Shown one piece after another: positions 6,859 to 13,792 of a stretch of DNA of 30,326 nt (position 1 is its first letter; every line of letters starts with the position of its first letter). Below the pieces are notes generated by a model, which ran no database searches, had not been told where the DNA came from, and worked only from the letters and a program-made list of their open reading frames with translations. The DNA is from SIG205 sp045545595 (GTDB lineage Bacteria; Bacillota_I; Bacilli_A; RF39; UBA660): NCBI GenBank assembly GCA_045545595.1, contig JAZQBG010000014.1:1-30326 (forward strand), read 5' to 3'. Made by a program: the position numbers and the translations under genes.

Positions 6859-6969
6859 ATGTCTTGCGTTCAAAATTCATGTGAAGGAAACAATAATAAT
6901 GGATTTGTAATTATCATTGTTTTATATGTATTATTAGCTATTATACTTGGATCAGCATTCTTTTATTAA
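6859..6969 (+). CDS. YjcZ-like tiny membrane peptide 2
   Basis: The peptide has 36 residues. A polar head holds two Cys and an Asn run (MSCVQNSCEGNNNN), followed by GFVIIIVLYVLLAIILG and SAFFY. This is closer to the YjcZ consensus than the first copy. The RBS is GGGAGGTG, eight bases upstream. It forms an operon with the first peptide and ends at a strong terminator. Function is unknown; the link to sporulation is by family only. Confidence 0.88.
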   Translation: MSCVQNSCEGNNNNGFVIIIVLYVLLAIILGSAFFY

Positions 6970-6986
6970 TCAGAATATATATGTCT

Positions 6987-7022
6987 AAAATAATGGGGTA
7001 TACCTCATTATTTTATTTTGTC
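6987..7022. terminator. Terminator after the YjcZ-like pair
   Basis: AAAATAATGGGG (6987-6998), loop TATA, CCTCATTATTTT (7003-7014) makes a 12-bp stem with one G-U, followed by ATTTTGTC. Confidence 0.8.
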
Positions 7023-7030
7023 TTAATTAA

Positions 7031-7060
7031 TTGACATAAATCATATAATTAGATTATACT
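7031..7060 (+). promoter_or_regulatory. Promoter for 7089
   Basis: Consensus -35 TTGACA (7031-7036), 18-base spacer, -10 TATACT (7055-7060). Confidence 0.65.
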
Positions 7061-7088
7061 TATATAGTAATAGATGAAGGAGATTTAT

Positions 7089-7604
7089 ATGACAGAAGGA
7101 TTAGTACATTGGTTTATTGATATTTTTGGAGGACTAATTAACATGCCATTTGGTAAAGAAATAATTATATTTGTTATTTCTCTTATGCCAATTCTAGAAC
7201 TTAGAGGTGGTTTAATTGCCGCAACACTACTTCAAGTTGATCCTATTATTGGTTTTATAATTTGTTTAATAGGAAATATGATTCCAATCCCATTTATATT
7301 ATGGGGAATAACTCCATTATTTAATAAACTAAAAACATTTAGAAAAATTGATAAATGGGTTGAAAAACTAGAAAGAAAAGCTCTAAAGAAAAAAGACCAG
7401 ATAGAAAAAGCAGAATTTTGGGGACTAATGTTATTTGTTGGTGTTCCATTACCTGGAACTGGTGCTTGGACCGGATGTTTAATTGCTGCTCTTCTAAATA
7501 TGAATAAGAAAAAATCATTATTAGCTGCGTGTCTAGGAGTTCTACTAGCTGGCTTAATAATGATGGTAGTTTCGTATGGTATATTAGGTGGAATTATAAA
7601 TTAA
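7089..7604 (+). CDS. Small multidrug export family membrane protein (COG2426)
   Basis: The 171-residue integral membrane protein has family marks LMPILELRGGLIAA, GNMIPIPFILWG and FVGVPLPGTGAWTGCLIAAL, with about four or five hydrophobic segments and a charged loop (about residues 88-115). These are hallmarks of the Sm_multidrug_ex family, whose actual transport role is poorly established. I start at ATG 7089, because the site AAGGAGA at 7077-7083 precedes it; an ATG at 7074 overlaps that site. It has its own TTGACA promoter and a palindromic terminator shared with the convergent HIT gene. Confidence 0.85.
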   Translation: MTEGLVHWFIDIFGGLINMPFGKEIIIFVISLMPILELRGGLIAATLLQVDPIIGFIICLIGNMIPIPFILWGITPLFNKLKTFRKIDKWVEKLERKALKKKDQIEKAEFWGLMLFVGVPLPGTGAWTGCLIAALLNMNKKKSLLAACLGVLLAGLIMMVVSYGILGGIIN

Positions 7605-7631
7605 AAGTGAATAAAATTTTATTCACTTTTT
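7603..7631. terminator. Bidirectional terminator, perfect palindrome
   Basis: AAAAGTGAATAAAA (7603-7616) is directly followed by its reverse complement (7617-7630). It sits between convergent 3' ends, giving T-runs on both strands. The HIT stop codon lies inside it. Confidence 0.85.
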
Positions 7632-8011
7632 AGTTTGTTAAATATTTCTTCAACATTGTTTTTATTGTTTTCGTCATAGTTATTTGTCCATCCATCATTT
7701 TGATATCGTGGAATTAAATGCATGTGATAATGTTTAACTTCTTGACCTAAATCATTGTTTTGAGCAAAAGTCGCACCTTCCGCACCAAGTTTTTCTTTAA
7801 CTAAATGATACATTTTCTTTTGAACATCAAATATATGACTCATGGTTTCACTATCCAAGTCAACAATATTAGTATAATGTTTTTTAGGTATAATTAACAT
7901 ATGACCATTAGTGTTAGGTTCAATATCTAAAAATACTTTTACAACATCATCTTCATAAACAGTATAAGATGGAATTTCACCATTTATAATTTTACAAAAA
8001 ATACAATCCAT
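7619..8011 (-). CDS. HIT family nucleotide-binding hydrolase
   Basis: The 130-residue Hint-branch HIT protein would hydrolyse nucleoside phosphoramidates or related dinucleotide substrates. CIFCKIINGEIPS at the N-terminus, with its two Cys, is the zinc-type start. NGHMLIIPKKHY and the histidine triad KHYHMHLIPRY (His94, His96, His98) complete the fold. ATG 8011 has GGAGATGA upstream; longer upstream frames run through a terminator and are not coding. The candidate promoter (TTGAAT, 17 bases, TAAAAT on the minus strand) overlaps the terminator of the gene before it. Confidence 0.95.
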   Translation of the reverse strand: MDCIFCKIINGEIPSYTVYEDDVVKVFLDIEPNTNGHMLIIPKKHYTNIVDLDSETMSHIFDVQKKMYHLVKEKLGAEGATFAQNNDLGQEVKHYHMHLIPRYQNDGWTNNYDENNKNNVEEIFNKLKSE

Positions 8012-8037
8012 TTTATCATCTCCTAATATTATTTTAT

Positions 8038-8066
8038 AAAAAAAATAAAACGCATTCAAGCGTTTT
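8038..8066 (-). terminator. Terminator of the GDPD gene
   Basis: Minus strand: AAAACGC (8066-8060), six-base loop, GCGTTTT (8053-8047), then ATTTTTTTT. It lies 46 bases after the GDPD stop. Confidence 0.75.
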
Positions 8067-8111
8067 AATGTGAATACTATCAAATATCTATTTTAATTAT
8101 GGTGTATATTT

Positions 8112-8915
8112 TTATTTTTTATTCACTTTTTTTAAATATTTATAAATTAAATCTGGTTGATTAGTAATAATATTTAACTCATTAATCTTACCATCAACAT
8201 TTTTTACTAACTTTCTAAATTGGCTATAATAATCTACAGTCCAAACATTAACTTGTTTTCTTTTATATAATTCATTATCTAATATCCTAGAAGTAATAGA
8301 TTTATATAAAATAGATGTAAATTTTGTTTTCATTTCAAGTTTTTCATCAATATTAGTATCACTAATTAAAACACCTAGATTCAAATTTTTATCTATTTTT
8401 TTTAACTTATTAATAATAGTTTTACTAAAACTTTGAATTTCAATATTATTGTTTTTATATTTACTAATTACTTTATAAAATTCATCTAAATCAAACTTAT
8501 CACCAATAATATATTTAATTTCAATCAATAAAATTTTATCTTCAATAACATCTAATACTTCTTCTAAAGTAACAACTTTAAATTTATGTTTCTTAATACT
8601 TTTTAATCTTTTTCTTTGTATAATACCATCTTTACTAATAAATGATTTTAATAAACTTGTTTTATAATCTGTCTTATTATAATGAAAATCTAATTGTCTT
8701 AATTCATCCAATGTGTAATCACTAACATTACCAAAACCATTAGAAACATCATTGATATCTCTGTTATGAATTAAGACAAATCTTTTATCTTTAGTCATTC
8801 TAACATCTATTTCAATACCATCAATATAATCATACTTAATTGCTTCTTTAATAGCGTTCATACTATTTTCTGGATAAATAGAAGAAAATCCTCTATGTGC
8901 ATAAATCTTTGTCAT
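8112..8915 (-). CDS. Glycerophosphodiester phosphodiesterase family protein
   Basis: The 267-residue TIM-barrel enzyme would hydrolyse glycerophosphodiesters to glycerol 3-phosphate and an alcohol. AHRGFSSIYPENS holds the first catalytic His. GIEIDVRMTKDKRFVLIHNRDI carries the metal-binding Glu and Asp and the second catalytic His. IEIKY, VNVWTVD and ITNQPDL are the later strands. There is no signal peptide, so it is cytoplasmic and close to UgpQ in type. ATG 8915 follows GAGGTG with a four-base gap. A TATAAT -10 lies at 8943-8938. It is divergent from dinD. Confidence 0.92.
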   Translation of the reverse strand: MTKIYAHRGFSSIYPENSMNAIKEAIKYDYIDGIEIDVRMTKDKRFVLIHNRDINDVSNGFGNVSDYTLDELRQLDFHYNKTDYKTSLLKSFISKDGIIQRKRLKSIKKHKFKVVTLEEVLDVIEDKILLIEIKYIIGDKFDLDEFYKVISKYKNNNIEIQSFSKTIINKLKKIDKNLNLGVLISDTNIDEKLEMKTKFTSILYKSITSRILDNELYKRKQVNVWTVDYYSQFRKLVKNVDGKINELNIITNQPDLIYKYLKKVNKK

Positions 8916-8987
8916 CAAACACCTCTTAAATAATTATATTATAACTTATAAATTATTAATATAAAAATATTTTTTTAAACAATAACA

Positions 8988-9016
8988 TTGCATAACGAAC
9001 AGATGTTTGTTATAAT
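8988..9016 (+). promoter_or_regulatory. dinD promoter
   Basis: -35 TTGCAT (8988-8993), 17-base spacer, perfect -10 TATAAT (9011-9016). The spacer is filled by a LexA box. Confidence 0.8.
8996..9009 (+). promoter_or_regulatory. LexA (DinR) SOS box
   Basis: CGAACAGATGTTTG fits the Gram-positive SOS box CGAAC-N4-GTTYG. It sits between the -35 and -10, where bound LexA would block RNA polymerase. The gene downstream is dinD, which fits. Confidence 0.85.
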
Positions 9017-9061
9017 GTGGGTGCGCAATAAATGGAACTTACGAGAATGGAGGAAGTATAT

Positions 9062-9889
9062 ATGAATGAAATTGAGAATTATAATGAAAAAACATTTGAA
9101 AGTATTAAGCATGTTGATAAAAATGGAAATGAATATTGGGAAGCAAGAGAATTAATGCCACTTTTAGAATATAACAAGTGGGAAAATTTTCATAAGGTTA
9201 TTAAAAAGGCAATGATTGCTTGTGAAGCTAGCAATCATAGTGTTCAAGATTGCTTTCCTGAAGTCAGGAAGCCAATAATAAGTGGAAAGGGAAGAGAAAG
9301 TTTTGTTATTGACTATAATCTTAATCGATATGCATGTTACTTAATAGTACAAAATTCAAACCCAAATAAAAAATCTGTAGCTTTGGGTCAAACATATTTT
9401 GCAGTTCAAACTAGAAAACAAGAATTAACTGAGGCAGAATACAGTAAACTAAGCGAAGATGAAAAAAGGCTATATAGAAGAAGACAAACCAAAGATGGAA
9501 ACAGACTTTTATATAAAATTGCGAAAGAAAAAGGCGTTAATAATTTTGATAGATTTACTAATGCTGGATATAAAGGACTATATAATGGAGAAACTGCTGA
9601 TGATATAGCAAAAAGAAAAAAATTAAGATATAGAGAAGATATTTTAGATAATATGGGCAGTGTTGAATTAGGCGCGAATATATTTAGAATTACCCAAACT
9701 GAAGCATTATTAGAAAAACAAGAAGTACCTAATGAAGAAGTCGCAACAAATACACATTTTAAGGTGGGTAAAGCTGTCAGAGAAACAATAGAAAAATTAG
9801 GTGGGACAATGCCAGAGGATTTACCTACACCAAATAAATCAATTAAAGAATTGGAACAAAATGAATCACAAAAATTGATAAATAATTAA
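9062..9889 (+). CDS. dinD: DNA damage-inducible protein D
   Basis: The 275-residue DinD-type protein; the E. coli relative is SOS-induced and interferes with RecA filaments. The N-terminal BRO-like part (HVDKNGNEYWEARELMPLLEY, then NHFVD-like NHSVQDCF) is followed by a conserved YACYLIVQNSNPNKKSVALGQTYFA stretch split across residues 92-116. A second half carries KDGNRLLYKIAKEKGV, RFTNAGYKGLYNGETADDIAKRK and THFKVGKAVRETI. I start at ATG 9062 with GGAGG at 9049-9053; an upstream ATG at 9032 lacks a site. It is monocistronic, with a LexA box in the promoter and a terminator after it, so it is regulated as a stand-alone SOS gene. Confidence 0.93.
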   Translation: MNEIENYNEKTFESIKHVDKNGNEYWEARELMPLLEYNKWENFHKVIKKAMIACEASNHSVQDCFPEVRKPIISGKGRESFVIDYNLNRYACYLIVQNSNPNKKSVALGQTYFAVQTRKQELTEAEYSKLSEDEKRLYRRRQTKDGNRLLYKIAKEKGVNNFDRFTNAGYKGLYNGETADDIAKRKKLRYREDILDNMGSVELGANIFRITQTEALLEKQEVPNEEVATNTHFKVGKAVRETIEKLGGTMPEDLPTPNKSIKELEQNESQKLINN

Positions 9890-9910
9890 TAATTAAATAT
9901 CCATGTTAAC

Positions 9911-9957
9911 AAAGATTACACTTGATTTACAAACCAAATGTAATCTTTTTGATTTTG
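9911..9957 (+). terminator. dinD terminator
   Basis: AAAGATTACA (9911-9920) pairs perfectly with TGTAATCTTT (9939-9948) across an 18-base loop, followed by TTGATTTT. Confidence 0.75.
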
Positions 9958-9986
9958 GGAAAACATAAGTAATATCACCTAAACAA

Positions 9987-10015
9987 TTGTCTAATTTGTT
10001 AAAAAGTGTTAAAAT
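9987..10015 (+). promoter_or_regulatory. suf operon promoter
   Basis: -35 TTGTCT (9987-9992), 17-base spacer, extended -10 TGtTAAAAT (10007-10015), 22 bases before the sufC start codon. No clear regulator site was seen. Confidence 0.6.
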
Positions 10016-10037
10016 TTTAAATAAGAGGTGAAACCAA

Positions 10038-10793
10038 ATGTTAAGAGTTAATAGTCTTAATGTTAGTATAGATGACAAAGAAATATTAAAAGATTTTAAT
10101 TTGAAAGTAAAACCTGGTGAAATACATGCGATAATGGGACCTAATGGTGTAGGTAAATCTACATTATCAAGAGTATTGATGGGAGATAGTCATTACAAAG
10201 TTAATAATGGTGAAATATTATTCTTAGATAAAAACATTAAAAAATTATCTGTAGATGAAAGAGCCCGTTTAGGAATATTTGTTGCTTACCAACTTCCTCA
10301 AGAAATTGAAGGAGTAAGTAATGTTGACTTCTTAAAAGAAGCATTAAGACAAAGAACAGATAAACCTATAAATTTGTATGAATTCGCTAAAGAAATAGAA
10401 AAATTAACTGGTGATTTAAAACTTAAAGACAATATGCTTTATAGAAATATAAATACAGGATTTTCTGGTGGAGAAAAAAAGAAAAATGAAATCTTACAAA
10501 TGAGACTTTTAAAACCAAAATTAATAATACTAGATGAAATAGATTCTGGATTAGATGTTGATAGTTTAAAAGTAGTCGCAACTAACGTATTAGAATATAT
10601 TAATGAAAATAAAGATACAAGTATAATAATCATTACACATTATCCTAGAATATTAGAATATATTAAACCTGATTTTGTACATATATTAAAAGATGGAAAG
10701 ATAGTAAAAACATCAGATGCATCACTAGCTTTCCAAATTGAAAAAGAAGGATTTGAAAATATTAGTACAAATGATATAGAGGAAAATAATTAA
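10038..10793 (+). CDS. sufC: Fe-S assembly ATPase SufC
   Basis: SufC is the ABC-type ATPase of the SufBCD scaffold, which builds iron-sulfur clusters in the cytoplasm. The 251-residue product has Walker A GPNGVGKST (34-42), the Q-loop region VAYQLPQEIEGVSN, the SufC-type signature FSGGEKKKNEILQM (142-155), Walker B LIILDEIDSGLD (162-173) and the switch His in ITHYPRIL. There are no membrane segments. The RBS GAGGTGA precedes ATG 10038. It is first in the operon; sufD starts one base after its stop. Confidence 0.97.
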   Translation: MLRVNSLNVSIDDKEILKDFNLKVKPGEIHAIMGPNGVGKSTLSRVLMGDSHYKVNNGEILFLDKNIKKLSVDERARLGIFVAYQLPQEIEGVSNVDFLKEALRQRTDKPINLYEFAKEIEKLTGDLKLKDNMLYRNINTGFSGGEKKKNEILQMRLLKPKLIILDEIDSGLDVDSLKVVATNVLEYINENKDTSIIIITHYPRILEYIKPDFVHILKDGKIVKTSDASLAFQIEKEGFENISTNDIEENN

Positions 10794-10794
10794 C

Positions 10795-11556
10795 ATGAAT
10801 ATAATAAATATAGTAAATGGGATAATAGAAAATAATATAGATAGTTCTATTACTTGTACTAATAAGAAAAATAATACACATATAAATATAAAGGAAGATA
10901 CTGAGCTTTGTCTTTATATAGAAAATGAAAATTCTATAGATAAAGTTAATATTAATATTGATAAAAATACAGTGACAAGAATATTCTTATTATTGAAAGT
11001 AGACAATGAATTAAATATTGAAATTAATGTTTTAGAAAACAGTAAATTATTGTTAAATAAATTTACAAACGCTAAAGATTTAGAGGAGAATATTGATGTT
11101 TATTTAAAAGGAATAAATAGTGAAATAGAGTACTATCATTCATGTTTGGGTAACATCAAAGAAAATCTAAATATTTACCATAATAGTAAAAATACTAATA
11201 GTGTTGTAAAAAATTATGGAATATCTAACAATGAAACTCAAGAATTTAATATTACAGAAAAAGTACCTAAAGGTAAAACCAACTGTAAGTTATCACAAAA
11301 AAGTAAAATAATAAATTTAGGTGAAAATAAATCAACAATTAGACCTATATTATTAATAGATGAAAAAGAAGTTAATGCTTTTCACTCTTCAGTTATTTCA
11401 CCAATAAATAAATCTGATTTATTTTATCTAATGAGTAGAGGAATAACAGAAGAAAATAGTATAAGATTACTTACTAATGGATTTTTGATTAATAACCTAA
11501 ATTTGAAAGAAAATGAAAAACATTTATTATTTGAAAAATATATTTTTAGGAGGTGA
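10795..11556 (+). CDS. sufD: Fe-S assembly protein SufD-like (short)
   Basis: This is the SufBCD scaffold subunit that pairs with SufB. The 253-residue product is much shorter than classic SufD (over 400). It keeps the right-handed beta-helix core and the C-terminal signature: PILLIDEKEVNAFHSSVISPINKSDLFYLMSRGI, here spanning about residues 185-225, holds the conserved His. SufB in this window ends with the matching YLMSRGLDEEKA. The N-terminal helical domain appears lost. It starts one base after the sufC stop and ends inside the sufS RBS, so translation is coupled. Identity rests on the core motif and operon position. Confidence 0.9.
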   Translation: MNIINIVNGIIENNIDSSITCTNKKNNTHINIKEDTELCLYIENENSIDKVNINIDKNTVTRIFLLLKVDNELNIEINVLENSKLLLNKFTNAKDLEENIDVYLKGINSEIEYYHSCLGNIKENLNIYHNSKNTNSVVKNYGISNNETQEFNITEKVPKGKTNCKLSQKSKIINLGENKSTIRPILLIDEKEVNAFHSSVISPINKSDLFYLMSRGITEENSIRLLTNGFLINNLNLKENEKHLLFEKYIFRR

Positions 11557-11560
11557 GAAT

Positions 11561-12766
11561 ATGGACATTAGAGAAGAATTTCCGATGTTAGTTAATAATA
11601 AAGACTTAATATATTTTGATAATGGCGCAACAACATTTAAGCCAAAATTAGTAATAGATAGTATTAGGGATTATTATGAAAATTATACTTCTAATGCACA
11701 TAGAGGAGATTATAATATTAGTTTAAAAACAGATATGAAGTATGAAGCAACTAGAAAAAAAGTAAAGGAATTTATAAACGCAGAACGTGTTGAAGAAATA
11801 GTTTTTACTAGTGGAACTACCGAAAGTCTTAATATGATAGTAAAATCATACTTTAAAAATTTTCTAACTAAAGGTGATGAAGTACTAATAACTAAAAGCG
11901 AGCATGCTTCAAATGTACTTCCATGGTTTGACTTAGCTAAAGAAATTGGAATTAATGTTAAATATATAGAATTAGATAATGATTTGAAAGTAACTTTGGA
12001 AAATGTTAAAAATGCAATTACTACAAATACTAAAGTTATATCAATTGCGCACATCACTAATGTAGTAGGAGATATAAGACCAATAAAAGAAATTACAGAA
12101 TACTCCCATACATTAGGAATTAAAGTTGTAGTAGACGGCGCGCAATCAGTCCCACATATGAAAGTTGATGTTCAAGATTTAGGTTGTGATTTCCTAACAT
12201 TTTCAGCTCATAAAATGTGTGGACCAACTGGTGTAGGTGTTTTATACGGTAAACTTGCTTTACTAGAACAAATGACTCCTTATAACTTAGGTGGTGGAAT
12301 GAATGCATCATTCACATCAGAAGGAGTTATAGAATATAAAAGCCTACCACAACGTCTAGAAGCGGGTACTCCAAATATTGCAGGAGTAATTGGATTAGGT
12401 GCCGCAATAGATTATTTAAGTTTATTAGATATGGATAAGGTTCATGAATATGAATTGAAATTAAAAGAATATCTAGTTAAAAAATTAAAAGAAAACGAAA
12501 TGGTAGAAGTTTATAATGAAACAAGCGAAAGTGGAATAGTTGCTTTTAACCTTAAAAATATTTTTAGCCAAGATACAGCGATTTATCTAAATGATTATAA
12601 TATTTGTGTAAGAGCAGGAAATCATTGTGCGAAGATATTAAAAGATGAATTAGAAATTAAAAACACATGTAGAATTAGCTTATATTTTTATAATACAAAA
12701 GAAGAAATAGATAAACTCATCGAAGTACTAAAAAATAGTGATATGCTTTATCATCAAATATTGTAA
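11561..12766 (+). CDS. sufS: Cysteine desulfurase SufS
   Basis: The 401-residue PLP enzyme takes sulfur from cysteine and passes it on as a persulfide to SufU. YFDNGATTFKP opens the fold, TSGTTESLN and VDGAQSVPH contact PLP, Lys218 in FSAHKMCGPTG is the Schiff-base lysine, and RAGNHCAK places the catalytic Cys at 356. The short loop around that Cys is the SufS rather than the NifS type. ATG 11561 follows AGGAGGTGA, which overlaps the sufD stop; an in-frame ATG 48 bases upstream lies in sufD. The sufU start follows its stop after one base. Confidence 0.97.
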   Translation: MDIREEFPMLVNNKDLIYFDNGATTFKPKLVIDSIRDYYENYTSNAHRGDYNISLKTDMKYEATRKKVKEFINAERVEEIVFTSGTTESLNMIVKSYFKNFLTKGDEVLITKSEHASNVLPWFDLAKEIGINVKYIELDNDLKVTLENVKNAITTNTKVISIAHITNVVGDIRPIKEITEYSHTLGIKVVVDGAQSVPHMKVDVQDLGCDFLTFSAHKMCGPTGVGVLYGKLALLEQMTPYNLGGGMNASFTSEGVIEYKSLPQRLEAGTPNIAGVIGLGAAIDYLSLLDMDKVHEYELKLKEYLVKKLKENEMVEVYNETSESGIVAFNLKNIFSQDTAIYLNDYNICVRAGNHCAKILKDELEIKNTCRISLYFYNTKEEIDKLIEVLKNSDMLYHQIL

Positions 12767-12767
12767 G

Positions 12768-13193
12768 ATGGATCCTAATTTAAAAAGAAGTCTATTATTA
12801 GAAAATTTTCAGAATCCAACAAATAAAGGACTAATAGATGATGATAGCTATATCAAAGTAAATACAAACAACGAAAGTTGTATAGATGAGTTAGATATTA
12901 TGATAAAAATAGAAGATAATATAATAAAAGATATGAGGTTTGATGGGGAAGCTTGTGCGATATCCACATCTACTGCATCAGTAATGATAAAAACGTTAAT
13001 TGGTAAAAGCGTAGATGAAGCACTAACCATTATAAATAATTATCAAAATATGATAGATGAAAAAGAATATAATGAGGAAATTGTTGGAGAAGCAATTATA
13101 TATAATGAAATATATAAACAACCCAACAGAAAGAAATGCGCGCTTCTTCCATGGGATGGAATAAAAAGAGTTTTGGTTGAATATAAATCTTAA
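12768..13193 (+). CDS. sufU: Sulfur-acceptor protein SufU
   Basis: SufU is the zinc-bound partner that accepts sulfur from SufS. In the 141-residue product NPTNKG lies near the start, and the three Cys are in place: Cys38 in NESCIDE with Asp40, Cys63 in DGEACAISTSTAS and Cys124 in RKKCALLPW. The spacing fits the Bacillus SufU type, which has an insert relative to IscU. The start overlaps the end of sufS almost completely (one base between stop and ATG) with no strong RBS, so it probably depends on coupled translation. Confidence 0.95.
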   Translation: MDPNLKRSLLLENFQNPTNKGLIDDDSYIKVNTNNESCIDELDIMIKIEDNIIKDMRFDGEACAISTSTASVMIKTLIGKSVDEALTIINNYQNMIDEKEYNEEIVGEAIIYNEIYKQPNRKKCALLPWDGIKRVLVEYKS

Positions 13194-13222
13194 TAGTAGT
13201 ATGAAGTTAAGGATGGAGAAAT

Positions 13223-13717
13223 ATGCAAAAAAAAGAAATGACAAAAACACAAAACAATTATTCAACGACAAAAGAGTTTAAAAAAATATTATCTGAACAA
13301 ACAGATAATTGTTATATTGAAGAAAATAAATTAGTTTTATTCAATGTAGTAAGAAAAAATAAGTTCGAAGAAAGTATTGAAGGAATAAGAACATCAATAG
13401 GTTATATATTACCTAATAACGAAGTTTATGATTTTGTTTCTAAAAATGTATATGAAATATACGAATTATATAAAAGTGAGAATTTAAAAAAGCAAGGAAA
13501 ATTTGCTCTTATTACTAATGTGATTTTTAAAAATTCTACTATTAAATATAAAATTAATGAAAAGAATTTAGAAAATTTAGAAATCATGTTAGAAAAACAT
13601 ATTAGAGAGTATAATGCTGGCAAAGCACAAATAAGACATTATTGGTCCCAAATAGAGTATAAACCAAATACCGGTTGTACTAAGAAAAGATACAAACTAT
13701 TAAAACTAAATGATTAA
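13223..13717 (+). CDS. Hypothetical protein in the suf locus
   Basis: The 164-residue basic protein is rich in Lys, Glu, Asn and Tyr, with no signal or membrane helix. The middle looks like strands plus helices (LVLFNVVRKNKF, GYILPNNEVYDFV, ALITNVIFKNSTIKYKI), and the C-terminus has RHYWSQIEYKPNTGCTKKRYK. The one C-terminal Cys gives no clear cluster or metal site. I do not recognise it. The RBS GGAG is upstream of ATG 13223, 29 bases after sufU, so it is likely in the same transcript. A terminator follows, separating it from sufB. Position suggests, but does not prove, a link to Fe-S assembly. Confidence 0.75.
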   Translation: MQKKEMTKTQNNYSTTKEFKKILSEQTDNCYIEENKLVLFNVVRKNKFEESIEGIRTSIGYILPNNEVYDFVSKNVYEIYELYKSENLKKQGKFALITNVIFKNSTIKYKINEKNLENLEIMLEKHIREYNAGKAQIRHYWSQIEYKPNTGCTKKRYKLLKLND

Positions 13718-13749
13718 AAGTTCTATTTATACAAAATAGACTTTTTTTT
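13716..13749 (+). terminator. Terminator between the unknown gene and sufB
   Basis: An AAG...TCTATTT / AAATAGA...CTT stem with one unpaired T and a short loop is followed by eight T (13742-13749). It would end most sufC-led transcripts before sufB. Confidence 0.65.
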
Positions 13750-13764
13750 CTCGTCTTTTTCTAG

Positions 13765-13770
13765 TATAAT
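13765..13770 (+). promoter_or_regulatory. Possible sufB promoter (-10)
   Basis: A perfect TATAAT lies 22 bases before the sufB ATG. The position 17 bases upstream falls in the terminator T-run (TTTTTT), a poor -35. Confidence 0.45.
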
Positions 13771-13792
13771 TTATATTAAAGCCGGTGATTAA

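Noticed and set aside
9890..10037. Riboswitch or Fe-responsive leader before sufC
   Set aside because: Only a terminator for dinD and a simple promoter are visible; the leader is too short for a known riboswitch.
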